Part shown: positions 53,778 to 63,207 of the stretch, piece after piece
Numbering within the stretch: the first letter of the stretch is position 1
How the letters are laid out: every line of letters begins with the position of its first letter
Assembly (NCBI RefSeq): GCF_002354895.1
Contig: NZ_CP023439.1
Location: 2,852,001-2,916,000 of the forward strand
DNA length: 64,000 bases
Direction of reading: 5' to 3'
Origin: Thauera sp. K11
Lineage (GTDB): Bacteria > Pseudomonadota > Gammaproteobacteria > Burkholderiales > Rhodocyclaceae
Translations under genes and position numbers: made by a program
The notes under the pieces: model-generated
The model's database searches: none
Told to the model about the DNA's origin: nothing
What the model saw: only the letters and a program-made list of their open reading frames with translations

Positions 53778-53951
53778 GGGCGGGCCGGGAAGCGGCAAAA
53801 GGGGCGATTATCCGGGCGCAGGGCGCGACATGCACGAGCTTCTCGCGCGCCGCGGTACACTGTCGCCCCGTACCGCTTCACGGGCGGCACGCCGGCTGCC
53901 TGCGGCAGCGCCGCGGCACACGACGCCGCCCCGACATTCCTGGAGTTCCCC

Positions 53952-54392
53952 ATGAGCCTGCTGTCCCAGTTGAAGAAAGACGCCCTGCTCGCGCGCAAGT
54001 CCGCCGCCGGCGTGCGCGCCACCCTGCTCACCACCCTGATCGCCGAGGCCGAGATGGTCGGCAAGAACGCCGGCAACCGCGAGAGCAGCGACGAAGAGGT
54101 GCAGGGTACGATCCGCAAGTTCCTGAAGAACAACCAGGAAGCACTGGCGGTGATCAAGGACGAGGAACGCCGCGCGGCGCTGCAGGAAGAATCGGCCATC
54201 CTCACCGGATACCTGCCGCCGATGGCGGGCGAAGCCGACGTGAAGGCGCTGATTGCCGAGACCGTTGCCGGCCTGGCTGACCGCAGTCCGAAATCGATGG
54301 GCGTGGTGATGGCCGCGCTGAAGGCGAAGTTCGGCAGCGGCTTCGACGCGAAGCAGGCCAACGCCTGGGTGCGCGAAGCGCTCAACGGCTGA
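53952..54392 (+). CDS. GatB/YqeY domain protein
   Basis: This 146-residue protein begins 'MSLLSQLKKDALLARKSAAG' and contains 'LTGYLPPMAGEADVKALIAE' and 'SPKSMGVVMAALKAKFGSGF', the YqeY family pattern. The domain resembles the tRNA-binding tail of GatB and often lies near rpsU-dnaG; here the context is different. Its function, perhaps linked to tRNA amidation or translation, is unproven. Confidence 0.9.
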   Translation: MSLLSQLKKDALLARKSAAGVRATLLTTLIAEAEMVGKNAGNRESSDEEVQGTIRKFLKNNQEALAVIKDEERRAALQEESAILTGYLPPMAGEADVKALIAETVAGLADRSPKSMGVVMAALKAKFGSGFDAKQANAWVREALNG

Positions 54393-54438
54393 ACGCCACC
54401 CTCCTCCCGCGGCCGCCCCGGGCTGGCCGCCGTCCCGG

Positions 54439-55665
54439 ATGAATCGAATGCAAAGCCAGTCTCCCCGCCCGCTCGCCACGGTCCTGCTGTTCGCCGCGCT
54501 CATCGTCTGCATCTCGATGGGAATCCGGCACACGATGGGGCTCTTCCTGGCGCCGATGACGCAGGAACAGCAGTGGAGCCGCGAGGTCTTTTCCCTCGCG
54601 ATCGCGGTGCAGAACCTGGCCTGGGGAGCGTTCCAGCCCTTTGCCGGGCTGCTCGCCGACCGCTTCGGCGCACGCCGGGTGCTGTGGGCGGGAGCCGTCC
54701 TCTATGCGCTGGGCCTGGCCGGCATGGCCTGGTCGGCCACCGGTACCGGGCTGGCCGCCAGCGCGGGCGTGCTGATCGGCCTGGCACAGAGCGGCACGAC
54801 CTACAGCGTGGTGTTCGCGGCGATGGGGCGCATCGTGCCGCAGGCGCGCCTGAGCTGGGCGATGGGGCTGGTCGGCGCGGCAGGCTCGTTCGGCCAGTTC
54901 CTGATGGTGCCGATGGCGGCCGGCCTGATCGACGGCCTGGGCTGGTTCGGCACCCTGCTCGTCTTCGCGGTCACGGCAACGCTGATGGTGCCGCTGGGCG
55001 CCGCCCTGACGCGCGGCCTGACGCCCGCCGCGGCCCATGCCGGCCAGTCGGCGCAAGCCGCGATGCGCCAGGCCGCCGGCGAACGCTCGTTCCAGTTGCT
55101 GGCGCTGGGGTTCTTCGTCTGCGGCTTCCAGGTGGTGTTCATCGGCGTGCACCTGCCCGCCTACCTGCTGGACAAGGGGCTGTCGGCCAACGTCGGCATG
55201 ACCGCGCTGGCGCTGATCGGCCTGTTCAACATCGCCGGTACCTATGGCTACGGCCACCTCGGCAACCGCTACCCGAAGCGCATGCTGCTGGCGTCGATCT
55301 ACTTCCTGCGCAGCATCGTGGTCAGCGTGTTCCTGCTGGTGCCGCTGACGCCGCTCGCCGTCTACCTGTTCGCCGCCGTCATGGGCCTGCTTTGGCTGTC
55401 GACCGTGCCGCTCACCAACGCGATCGTCGGCCAGGTGTTCGGCATGCGCTATTTCGGCATGCTGTCGGGCGTCATCTTCTTCAGCCACCAGGTCGGCAGC
55501 TTCCTCGGCGTGTGGCTGGGCGGAAGGCTGTTCGACGCCACCGGCTCCTACGATCTGGTGTGGGGCATCGTGATCGCGCTGGGCGTGGTCGCAGCGCTCG
55601 CCCATCTGCCCATCGACGAGCGCAGCCTGGCATCGCGCGCCGCCGCGCCCGCGGCCGGCCGCTAG
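54439..55665 (+). CDS. MFS transporter (oxalate/formate antiporter-like)
   Basis: The 408-residue membrane protein has twelve predicted helices. 'SMGIRHTMGLFLAPMTQEQQ' lies in the first loop, and the MFS motif A 'GLLADRFGARRVLWAGAVLY' follows helix 2. The second half has 'GHLGNRYPKRMLLASIYFLR', the equivalent motif. Proteins of this subgroup (NarK/OxlT-like 'monocarboxylate' MFS) move small organic anions; the substrate is uncertain. It is convergent with the GGDEF gene. Confidence 0.88.
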   Translation: MNRMQSQSPRPLATVLLFAALIVCISMGIRHTMGLFLAPMTQEQQWSREVFSLAIAVQNLAWGAFQPFAGLLADRFGARRVLWAGAVLYALGLAGMAWSATGTGLAASAGVLIGLAQSGTTYSVVFAAMGRIVPQARLSWAMGLVGAAGSFGQFLMVPMAAGLIDGLGWFGTLLVFAVTATLMVPLGAALTRGLTPAAAHAGQSAQAAMRQAAGERSFQLLALGFFVCGFQVVFIGVHLPAYLLDKGLSANVGMTALALIGLFNIAGTYGYGHLGNRYPKRMLLASIYFLRSIVVSVFLLVPLTPLAVYLFAAVMGLLWLSTVPLTNAIVGQVFGMRYFGMLSGVIFFSHQVGSFLGVWLGGRLFDATGSYDLVWGIVIALGVVAALAHLPIDERSLASRAAAPAAGR

Positions 55666-55725
55666 CCGGCGCGCCGCGCCCGGACCAGGCGGCAACCGAA
55701 AGGCCGGGAGCGCCCGCCGCTTACC

Positions 55726-57639
55726 TCAGCCGGGCACCGTCCCGCCGGGAGCATTGCCGGCGATGAAGAAGCGATAGCCGTTGCGGCCGGCCTGCTTGGC
55801 ATCGTACATGGCGATGTCGGCGCAGCGGATCAGGGTCTCGACGTCGGACGCATGATCGGGGTAGACGCCGATGCCGATGCTGGTGCCGAGACGGATCTCG
55901 CGACCATCGACGGTGAAGGGGCTGCCGAGCGCATCGACGATCTTGCCGGCGACGCGGGCGGCGGGTTCGGGCGTCTCGATGCCTTCGAGGATCACCACGA
56001 ATTCGTCGCCATGCACCCGCGCCACGGTGTCGCCCTCGCGCACGGTCAGGCGCAGGCGCTCGGCCACCGCCTTCAGCAACTGGTCGCCTATCGCGTGGCC
56101 GTAGCTGTCATTGACGGGCTTGAACTTGTCGAGGTCGAGGAAGAGCAGCGCGACCCGGTCGCGCGCCCGCCTGGCCTGGCGCAGGGCGTGCCCGAGGCGG
56201 TCCTGCATCAGGATGCGGTTGGGCAGGCCCGTCAGTTCGTCGTGGTAAGCCAGCGTGCGGATCCGCGACTCGGCCTCCTTGCGCGCCGAGATGTCGACGA
56301 TGAGGCCGCTGTAGTGAGTGACGCGCCCGTCCTCGTCGCGCACGCCGGCAAGCGACACCCAGGCGTCGAACACCGTGCCGTCGGCCCGGCGCAGCGGCAT
56401 TTCGCCCTGCCATTGCCCGTCGTCGTCCACCTTGCGCCAGATGGCCGCGCAGTCGGCATCCACCGCGTCGCCGGCATCGAAGCCGCAGCAATGGCGGCCC
56501 AGCACCTCCTCGGCCTGCCGCTGCAGCATGCGGCAGCCGGCGGGGTTGAGCCCGATGACGCGACGGTCCGCGTCGAGCAGCAGGATGCCCTCGCCGCTGG
56601 AGCTGAAGATGCTCGCCGCCAGCGCCAGGCGCTGGGACTGCCCGGCGATGCGCCGCGACAGCGGACGGATGGCGACCAGGGTCAGGGCGCCACTGGCCAG
56701 CATCAGCAAGACGATGGCCGCGACCGGCCAGTACAGCTCCCGGCGGACGCCTTCATACAGGGCTGCGCGATCGATCGTCACCGCCAGTTGCCAGTCTTCC
56801 ATCTTCGGCATCGCCGAGGCGAAGAGCTGGCGCTGCCCGTCTCCCGGGACGGACGCGGTGCCCGCCGCCAGGTCGGGCAGCCCGTCCAGCGCGGCGCGCA
56901 CCGGATCGTCGCCGGCGACGACGAATCCGGCCCCGTTCGGCGCGAACTGCACGAGCCGGCGGTCGGCGCGGTGGAACAGATAGACCTGCGCGCCGCGCGC
57001 ATATGGCGTCGCGTTGAGGGTGGAAAGGACCTCGCGCAGCGCGGACAGATCGAAGGCCACGATGTCCGTCCCCACCCGCAGTCCTTCGCGCGTCACGATC
57101 GCGGCGGATACGATCAGCACCTCCTGCCCCAGCAGGTGGAAGGGGCCGTGCTGCTCGGGTGTGCGTGCGTCGGTGGCGGGAATGCGCCATAGCGCCTGCG
57201 GGATGGTCTTGCCGATCGCCACCGCCGGATACCCCTCGCGATCGAGGCGCAGCAGCCCCGCCACCAGCGGCGACTGTTCGAGGGCGTCCCGCAGCCGCGG
57301 AATGCTGAAAGCCTCCAGTTCGCTGCGGGAAAGACGCCCTTCGTTGTAGTGCTCCAGCGCCTCGCGGATCTGGGACCGGCTGGTGAGCTGCGCGGTGATG
57401 CTGGCGAAATTGGCGAACAGGTGGCCGACCGCCTGCGCCTGGATCTGCACGTGGTGGCCCACCGCCAGATCCACGTTGCGCCGCAACTGGCCGTACATCG
57501 GAATCAGCGTGGCGAGCCCCACCAGCACCGCCGTCAGGCCGACGCCGATGCATTCGAACAGCCGGATGCGGCGCTGGAGCAGCGACAACGACTGCCTGCC
57601 GTCGATCGCGGATTGCGGGCCGATGGAGGAATTTGTCAT
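55726..57639 (-). CDS. Membrane sensor PAS-GGDEF protein with HGDEF signature
   Basis: From ATG 57639 ('MTNSSIGPQSAIDGRQSLSL') the product has 637 residues; the frame is open to 57870 but without a better start. Layout: helix at about 24-46, a dCACHE-like periplasmic sensor to about 300, a second helix at about 302-325, a PAS domain at about 345-460 ('ILLLDADRRVIGLNPAGCRM') and a GGDEF domain at about 465-630. The signature reads 'ARVHGDEFVVILEG', so the first Gly is His; the substrate and metal Asp/Glu remain. Synthase activity is therefore uncertain. Confidence 0.9.
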   Translation of the reverse strand: MTNSSIGPQSAIDGRQSLSLLQRRIRLFECIGVGLTAVLVGLATLIPMYGQLRRNVDLAVGHHVQIQAQAVGHLFANFASITAQLTSRSQIREALEHYNEGRLSRSELEAFSIPRLRDALEQSPLVAGLLRLDREGYPAVAIGKTIPQALWRIPATDARTPEQHGPFHLLGQEVLIVSAAIVTREGLRVGTDIVAFDLSALREVLSTLNATPYARGAQVYLFHRADRRLVQFAPNGAGFVVAGDDPVRAALDGLPDLAAGTASVPGDGQRQLFASAMPKMEDWQLAVTIDRAALYEGVRRELYWPVAAIVLLMLASGALTLVAIRPLSRRIAGQSQRLALAASIFSSSGEGILLLDADRRVIGLNPAGCRMLQRQAEEVLGRHCCGFDAGDAVDADCAAIWRKVDDDGQWQGEMPLRRADGTVFDAWVSLAGVRDEDGRVTHYSGLIVDISARKEAESRIRTLAYHDELTGLPNRILMQDRLGHALRQARRARDRVALLFLDLDKFKPVNDSYGHAIGDQLLKAVAERLRLTVREGDTVARVHGDEFVVILEGIETPEPAARVAGKIVDALGSPFTVDGREIRLGTSIGIGVYPDHASDVETLIRCADIAMYDAKQAGRNGYRFFIAGNAPGGTVPG

Positions 57640-57993
57640 AGCCCATTGTGGCACAGAGCCCGGAACGCGAGATGCGGGATCTCGGGACGGATGCCGCGAC
57701 GAACATGGGGCGGCAGCAACGGCTTGCGGGAGCGGCGCGACGCGGGCCGGCCAGCCGTCATCGGCAATCCGCCCGCAGGCCGTACCCCGTTCGGGCACGA
57801 TGCGGCGGATGGCGAGGAACTCATCGGCCCCGCCGCCACTCATCAACGAAGTTCCCGATTGCCGGTCCACATGCGGCCGCTCCCGGGCCAGGGCGGTTGT
57901 TGCTGATCCGGCAATTGTGATTTGCGGGCCGTCGGCTATTTCACATCAATCTGCCCGGTTAGAGTTCGCCCATCACGAATCGCCCCTGGAACG
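57640..57993. other. Divergent interval between GGDEF and YceI genes
   Basis: There is no gene in these 354 bases. The - strand stays open for much of it as an upstream extension of the GGDEF frame. An AT-rich stretch near 57895-57950 with TTGTGA about 16 bases before TATTTC may hold the YceI promoter, which is weak evidence. Confidence 0.35.
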
Positions 57994-58572
57994 ATGACCA
58001 TGAAACAGAGCACCCGCCTCGCCTTCGCCCTCGCCGCCGCGCTGGGCGCCACCCTGCCGCCCGCCGCCCTGGCGGTCGAATACAACCAGGTCCAGGCCGG
58101 CAAGAGCAGCATCGCCTTCGGCTACAAACAGATGGGAGTGGCGATGGACGGCAGGTTCCGCAAGTTCACCAGCCAGTTGAGCTTCGACCCCGCGCAGCCG
58201 GCGAACGCGAAGGCGGCGATCGAGGTCGATCTCGCCAGCGTCGACACCGGCGGGGCCGAATCGGATGGCGAAGTCGCCGGCAAGGAGTGGTTCAACACCA
58301 AGGCATTCCCCACCGCGCGCTTCGAATCCGGCACCGTGAAGGCGCTCGGCGGCAACCGCTACGAAGTGGCCGGCAAGCTGACGATCAAGGGCAAGACCCG
58401 GGACGTCGTCGTCCCCGCCACGTTCACGCCGCAGGGCAATACCGGCACGTTCGACGGCAGCTTCACCATCCGGCGTGGAGACTTCACCGTCGGCGAAGGC
58501 GCCTGGTCCGCCTTCGACATCGTCGCCAACGACGTGCAGATCAAGTTCCGCATCGCTGCCAGCGGCAAGTAG
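57994..58572 (+). CDS. YceI-family periplasmic lipid-binding protein 1
   Basis: The start is ATG 57994, or the second ATG at 58000. The 192-residue protein has a signal peptide ('LAFALAAALGATLPPAALAV') and a lipocalin-like YceI barrel: 'VQAGKSSIAFGYKQMGVAMD', 'FRKFTSQLSFDPAQP', 'ATFTPQGNTGTFDGSFTIRR'. YceI proteins bind isoprenoid lipids such as polyprenyl chains in the periplasm. A second, different YceI gene follows after 54 bp. Confidence 0.93.
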   Translation: MTMKQSTRLAFALAAALGATLPPAALAVEYNQVQAGKSSIAFGYKQMGVAMDGRFRKFTSQLSFDPAQPANAKAAIEVDLASVDTGGAESDGEVAGKEWFNTKAFPTARFESGTVKALGGNRYEVAGKLTIKGKTRDVVVPATFTPQGNTGTFDGSFTIRRGDFTVGEGAWSAFDIVANDVQIKFRIAASGK

Positions 58573-58626
58573 CCTCTGGCGCCCCTTCCAACCTTCCGCG
58601 ACTTCCATCCCGCCAAGGAGAAATCC

Positions 58627-59205
58627 ATGCATGCCTTCGCCAGACTTTCCGCCGCCCTCGTCATCGCCGCCGCTGCCACCGCCCCCGCGCTGGCCGCGCC
58701 GGAGACCTACAACGTCGACGGCACCCATACCTTCCCGCGCTTCTCGTACAGCCACTTCGGCATGTCCACGCAGCTCTCGCGCTTCGACAAGACGACCGGC
58801 ACCGTGGTGCTCGACAAGGCGGCGAAGACCGGCGCGGTCGACATCGTCATCGACATGAAGTCGGTCAATACCGGCCATTCGACCTTCAACGAGCACATCC
58901 AGGGCGAGGACTTCCTCGATACCGCCAAGTACCCGACCGCCACCTTCAAGTCGACCAGGGTCAATTTCGAGGGCGACAAGCCGGCGAGCATCGACGGCAA
59001 CCTGACGATCAAGGGCGTCACCAGGCCGGTGACGCTGAAGGTCACCAACTTCGTCAACATGGCGCACCCGATGCTGAAGAAGGATGCCATCGGCGCCGAC
59101 GCCACCGTCGTCATCAAGCGCACCGAGTTCAACGCCGGCAAGTACGCGCCCAACGTGGGCGACGACGTGACGATCACCGTCTCGCTCGAAGCGATCAAGG
59201 GCTGA
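58627..59205 (+). CDS. YceI-family periplasmic lipid-binding protein 2
   Basis: AAGGAG precedes ATG 58627. The 192-residue protein has a signal peptide ending 'TAPALAAPETY' and the classical YceI sequence: 'YNVDGTHTFPRFSYSHFGMS', 'STFNEHIQGEDFLDTAKYPT' and 'SIDGNLTIKGVTRPVTLKV'. It is closer to E. coli YceI than its neighbour is. The pair looks like divergent paralogues on one transcript that ends at the terminator at 59244-59278. Confidence 0.95.
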   Translation: MHAFARLSAALVIAAAATAPALAAPETYNVDGTHTFPRFSYSHFGMSTQLSRFDKTTGTVVLDKAAKTGAVDIVIDMKSVNTGHSTFNEHIQGEDFLDTAKYPTATFKSTRVNFEGDKPASIDGNLTIKGVTRPVTLKVTNFVNMAHPMLKKDAIGADATVVIKRTEFNAGKYAPNVGDDVTITVSLEAIKG

Positions 59206-59212
59206 ACGCGGC

Positions 59213-59236
59213 GCGGCCGCCGGTACCGGCGGCCGC
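59213..59236. repeat. Perfect 24-bp palindrome after the second YceI gene
   Basis: GCGGCCGCCGGT is followed directly by its own inverse complement ACCGGCGGCCGC, seven bases past the stop codon. It may form a hairpin or cruciform in addition to the nearby terminator. Confidence 0.75.
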
Positions 59237-59243
59237 AAACAGG

Positions 59244-59278
59244 AACGGGCGACCGGCATCCCGCCAGTCGCCCGTTTT
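59244..59278 (+). terminator. Rho-independent terminator of the YceI operon
   Basis: ACGGGCGAC (59245-59253) pairs with GTCGCCCGT (59267-59275), followed by TTTT on the + strand. The opposite strand has a weaker U-run after the stem, so it may also end the htpG transcript. Confidence 0.85.
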
Positions 59279-59326
59279 CACGTCCGCATCGCGGCGCGCC
59301 GGCCCGCGACGGGCCGGGTTCGCCGC

Positions 59327-61258
59327 TCAGTTGCCGCTCATCGCCATCATCAACTGGTTGATGCGCTTGACGAAGGTCGCCGGGTCGTCGAGCTTGCCGC
59401 CTTCGGCCAGCAGCGCCTGGTCGAACAGTACCGCGGCCCAGTCGTCGAAGTGCTTCTCCTCGTACTTCAGGCGCAGCACCGCCGGATGCTGGGGATTGAT
59501 CTCGAGGATGGGCCTGGAAGCCGGCGCGTCCTGGCCGGCCGCCTTCAGGATGCGCGCCAGGTTCATGCCCACGTCGTGCTCGTCGGCCACCAGGCAGGCG
59601 GGCGAATCGGTCAGGCGCAGCGTCACCTTCACGTCCTTCACGCGCTCGCCCAGGCTCGCCTTCATCCTGTCGAGCAATTCCTTGTACTCGTCGGCGGCCT
59701 TCTCGGCTTCCTTCTTCTCGGCCTCGTCCTCCAGCACGCCCAGGTCCAGGCCGCCCTTGGCGACCGACACCAGCGCCTTGCCGTCGAACTCGGCGAGGTT
59801 GCCGACCACCCATTCGTCCACGCGGTCGGACAGCAGCAGCACTTCGATGCCCTTCTTGCGGAAGATCTCGAGGTGCGGGCTGTTCCTGGCGGCGTTGAAG
59901 GACTCGGCGGTGACGTAGTAGATCTTGTCCTGGCCTTCCTTCATGCGGCCGATGTAGTCGGCGAGCGACACGACTTCGTCGGGCGTGTCGGCCTTGGTGG
60001 AAGCGAAGCGCAGCAGGCCGGCGATCTTCTCCCTGTTGGCGAAATCCTCGCCCACGCCTTCCTTCAGCACCTTGCCGAAGGCCCCCCAGAACCCGGCGTA
60101 CTTCTCCTTGTCGGCGGCCTCCTCGCCGTTGGCGAGGCCCTCCAGCAGCGCGAGCACCTTCTTCGTGCAGCCCGAGCGGATGGTGTCGATGTCCTTGCTT
60201 TCCTGCAGGATCTCGCGCGACACGTTGAGCGGCAGGTCGGCCGAATCGACCACGCCGCGCACGAAGCGCAGATAGGTCGGCATCAGCTTCTCGGCGTCGT
60301 CCATGATGAACACGCGCTTCACGTACAGCTTGATGCCGTGGCGGGCGTTGCGGTCCCACAGGTCGAAGGGGGCGTTCTTCGGGACGTACAGCAGGTTGGT
60401 GTATTCGTGGCGGCCCTCGACGCGCGAGTGGGTCCACGCCAGCGGTTCCTCGAAGTCGTGCGCGACGTGCTTGTAGAAAGCCTTGTACTCGTCCTCGGAA
60501 ATGTCGTTCCTGGAGCGGGTCCACAGCGCGTTGGCCTGGTTGACCGTCTCGTCCTCGTCGGTGAGCACCTGCTTCTTCTCTTCGTCGTTCCACTCCTCCT
60601 TTTTCATCACGATGGGCTGCACGATGTGATCGGAGTACTTGCGGATGAGGCTCTTCAGCTTCCACGACGACAGCAGGTCTTCCTGGCCCTCGCGCAGGTG
60701 CAGCGTGATCTCGGTGCCGCGCCCGGCCTTCTCGACCTGCTCCACGGTGTAGGCGCCGGCTTCGTCGCCGGCCATCGAGCATTCCCACCTCACCGCCTCG
60801 CCGGCGGGCAGGCCGGCGCGGCGCGACACCACGGTGACCTTGTCGGCGACGATGAAGGCGGAGTAGAAACCAACGCCGAACTGGCCGATCAGGTGGGCGT
60901 CCTTCTTCTGGTCGCCGGTGAGCTGGCCGAAGAATTCCCTGGTGCCGGACTTCGCGATGGTGCCCAGATGGGCGATCGCCTCGTCGCGGCTCATGCCGAT
61001 GCCGTTGTCGGCAACGGTGATGGTCCTGGCCTCGGCATCGAAGCCGATGCGGATCCTGAGGTCGGGATCGTCCTCGTACAGCGCGCCGTCGTCGAGCGCC
61101 TCGAAGCGCAGCTTGTCGCAGGCGTCGGAAGCGTTGGAGACGAGTTCGCGCAGGAAGATCTCGCGGTTGGAATACAGCGAGTGGATCATCAGGTGAAGCA
61201 GTTGCTTCACCTCGGCCTGGAAGTTCAGCGTCTGGGCGGCTGCGGCGGTTTCGGACAT
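59327..61258 (-). CDS. htpG: Hsp90 chaperone HtpG
   Basis: This 643-residue protein has the GHKL ATPase in the N-terminal domain ('[20 protein letters not shown]', '[20 protein letters not shown]', '[20 protein letters not shown]'), the middle domain with '[20 protein letters not shown]' and its catalytic Arg-Gln loop region, and a C-terminal dimerisation domain. Length and motifs are those of a normal bacterial Hsp90, which folds and remodels client proteins with DnaK. It is convergent with the YceI genes and follows greB on the same strand. Confidence 0.98.
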   Translation of the reverse strand: MSETAAAAQTLNFQAEVKQLLHLMIHSLYSNREIFLRELVSNASDACDKLRFEALDDGALYEDDPDLRIRIGFDAEARTITVADNGIGMSRDEAIAHLGTIAKSGTREFFGQLTGDQKKDAHLIGQFGVGFYSAFIVADKVTVVSRRAGLPAGEAVRWECSMAGDEAGAYTVEQVEKAGRGTEITLHLREGQEDLLSSWKLKSLIRKYSDHIVQPIVMKKEEWNDEEKKQVLTDEDETVNQANALWTRSRNDISEDEYKAFYKHVAHDFEEPLAWTHSRVEGRHEYTNLLYVPKNAPFDLWDRNARHGIKLYVKRVFIMDDAEKLMPTYLRFVRGVVDSADLPLNVSREILQESKDIDTIRSGCTKKVLALLEGLANGEEAADKEKYAGFWGAFGKVLKEGVGEDFANREKIAGLLRFASTKADTPDEVVSLADYIGRMKEGQDKIYYVTAESFNAARNSPHLEIFRKKGIEVLLLSDRVDEWVVGNLAEFDGKALVSVAKGGLDLGVLEDEAEKKEAEKAADEYKELLDRMKASLGERVKDVKVTLRLTDSPACLVADEHDVGMNLARILKAAGQDAPASRPILEINPQHPAVLRLKYEEKHFDDWAAVLFDQALLAEGGKLDDPATFVKRINQLMMAMSGN

Positions 61259-61375
61259 GGATGCGGCTCCGTCTTGGTCATGGATTCGGTGGAGCGTTAT
61301 CTGGGGCCGGTCGCGCCGCTTTCAAGCCCGCGTCTCCCGGCCGCGCCGGGTGCGGGCACGGTGCCCGCCCGCATC

Positions 61376-61933
61376 TCAGACGTAGCGGATCGCGACGATC
61401 TCGACCTCGCGCAGCCCCGCCGGGCTCTGGAAGCGCACCGTATCGCCCTCCCTCGCCTTCAGCAGCGCGCGCGCCAGCGGCGAGATCCAACTGATGCGCC
61501 CGTCGAAAGCGTTCGCCTCGTCCACGCCGACGATCTGCCAGGTCTGCTGCTCGGCGGAATCGACGTCCTCTATCGTCACCGTCGCGCCGAAGAAGACCTG
61601 GTCCAGTTCGCGCTGGCGCTCGGGGTCGACGACGTCGGCGCTCTCGATGCGCTTGATCAGGAAGCGGATGCGGCGGTCGATCTCGCGCAGCCGGCGCTTG
61701 CCGTAGATGTAGTCGCCGTTCTCGGAGCGATCGCCGTTGCCGGCCGCCCACGCCACGGTCTCGACCAGCCGGGGCCGCTCGACCCGCACCAGTTGGTCGA
61801 GTTCGGCGCGCAGCGCATCGTAGCCGCGGCGCGTCATGTAGTTCTTGCTGCCGGGCGGCAGGCGCAAGGAGGGCGAGAGTTCCTCGTCCTCGTCGTCCTG
61901 GCCGTCGCCTTCCCTGGTGAATGCCTTGCTCAC
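61376..61933 (-). CDS. greB: Transcription elongation factor GreB
   Basis: The 185-residue protein has an acidic N-terminal extension ('GQDDEDEELSPSLRLPPG'), the coiled-coil arm starting 'YMTRRGYDALRAELDQLVRV' with the acidic tip residues in 'AAGNGDRSENGDYIYGKRRL', and the FKBP-like C-terminal domain ('WISPLARALLKAREGDTVRF'). GreB rescues backtracked RNA polymerase by stimulating transcript cleavage. The 'NGDRSENGDYIYGKRRLREI' wording favours GreB over GreA. Confidence 0.94.
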   Translation of the reverse strand: MSKAFTREGDGQDDEDEELSPSLRLPPGSKNYMTRRGYDALRAELDQLVRVERPRLVETVAWAAGNGDRSENGDYIYGKRRLREIDRRIRFLIKRIESADVVDPERQRELDQVFFGATVTIEDVDSAEQQTWQIVGVDEANAFDGRISWISPLARALLKAREGDTVRFQSPAGLREVEIVAIRYV

Positions 61934-62115
61934 GAATCAAGCCGCTGGTCCGTCCGTCAAGCACGGAATGTTAAGCGATGCCCTGCGCCGCTGCCATCCT
62001 CGGCCTCGGGTCCCGCACGGCGGCGCCTCGTGGTTGTCATTCTCCGGACAGCCGCATACCATCCGATCGAGCACTCCCCGGCGCGCAAGCGCCTCCCGCC
62101 CATGCAGGTGACTCG

Positions 62116-62331
62116 ATGAACGATGCGTCCTTCGACGACGTAACCAGCCTGCGAGCCCGTCTGGAAGACTTGCGGATGGAACACCGCGACCTCGATGAAG
62201 CCATCGCGCGCCTCACCGCCGCACCGATCGACGACGAACTGATGCTGCGCCGGCTCAAGAAGCGCAAGCTCGCGCTGAAGGATCGCATCGCCGCCATCGA
62301 GCGCATCGTCGAACCCGACGAATTCGCCTGA
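62116..62331 (+). CDS. DUF465 (YdcH-like) small coiled-coil protein
   Basis: From ATG 62116 ('MNDASFDDVTSLRARLEDLR') this 71-residue protein is helical and ends with 'LMLRRLKKRKLALKDRIAAI', the DUF465 signature in which an 'LKKxKLxLKD' run lies near the C-terminus. The family is widespread, small and uncharacterised. Its stop is two bases before the ATG of the alpha/beta hydrolase, so the two are likely coupled. Confidence 0.88.
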   Translation: MNDASFDDVTSLRARLEDLRMEHRDLDEAIARLTAAPIDDELMLRRLKKRKLALKDRIAAIERIVEPDEFA

Positions 62332-62334
62332 GCG

Positions 62335-63153
62335 ATGCCCATGCCCCTGGCCCAACTGGAGTTCGACGGCCGGCGCGTCCGCGTGGCCGACAGCGGCGCA
62401 CCCGCGGCCGATGCGCCGGCCGTCGTGCTGATCCACGGCGCAGGCCACGACCACGAGACCTGGGACGAGGTGGCTGCCGCGCTCGCCGGCGCGGGCCTGC
62501 GGACCCTGGCGCCGGACCTGCCGGGGCACGGCGGATCGGACGGCCCCGCACTCGCCGACGTCGGCGCGCAGGCCGGATGGCTGCTGCGCCTGGTCGATGC
62601 GCTGGAACTGCCGCGGTTCTGCCTCGCAGGCCACAGCATGGGCTCGCTGACCGCCCTCGCCGCCGCCGTGCGGGCGCCCGATCGCTGCACCGGACTGGTG
62701 CTGCTCGGGAGCATGGCGCCGATGCCGGTCGCGCCGGTCTTGCTCGAGGCGGCACGCGAGGACCCGCCGGTTGCGCACGCGCTGATCAACAAATGGACCT
62801 TCGGCCCGGTCGATGTCCTCGGCGAAGCGCGGCTGGACGCACTCCAGGCCCGCAACCTGCGGCGCATGGAGCGGCAGGCAGCCGGTTCGCTCGCGCTCGA
62901 TCTCGGTGCCTGCGACGCCTGGCAGGACGGCCTGGCCGCCGCGGCGCGGGTGCGCTGCCCGGCCCTGCTGATCTGCGGCGAGCGCGACCGCATGACCCCG
63001 CCCGAACTGGCGGCGCCCCTCTTCGACGCGCTGCACGCCGCGGCGGGCGGCGCGAGCCTGATCCGGATTCCCGGCGCCGGTCACGCGCTGATGGACGAAG
63101 CGCCGGCGACCGTGAGCGATGCGATCCGGGCGTTCGTCGCCACGGCACCCTGA
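62335..63153 (+). CDS. Alpha/beta-hydrolase
   Basis: The 272-residue hydrolase shows the oxyanion motif 'VVLIHGAGHDHETWDEVAAA', the nucleophile elbow 'CLAGHSMGSLTALAAA', an acidic residue candidate in 'LLICGERDRMTPPEL' and the catalytic His in 'PGAGHALMDEAPATV'. The Ser-Asp-His triad is thus complete. The substrate cannot be assigned (esters, lactones and other possibilities). It starts directly after the DUF465 gene. Confidence 0.9.
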   Translation: MPMPLAQLEFDGRRVRVADSGAPAADAPAVVLIHGAGHDHETWDEVAAALAGAGLRTLAPDLPGHGGSDGPALADVGAQAGWLLRLVDALELPRFCLAGHSMGSLTALAAAVRAPDRCTGLVLLGSMAPMPVAPVLLEAAREDPPVAHALINKWTFGPVDVLGEARLDALQARNLRRMERQAAGSLALDLGACDAWQDGLAAAARVRCPALLICGERDRMTPPELAAPLFDALHAAAGGASLIRIPGAGHALMDEAPATVSDAIRAFVATAP

Positions 63154-63207
63154 CAAGAACCGCGACACGCGGCTCCGCTGCACCCGAGGCCCAACCTGGA
63201 GAACGAC

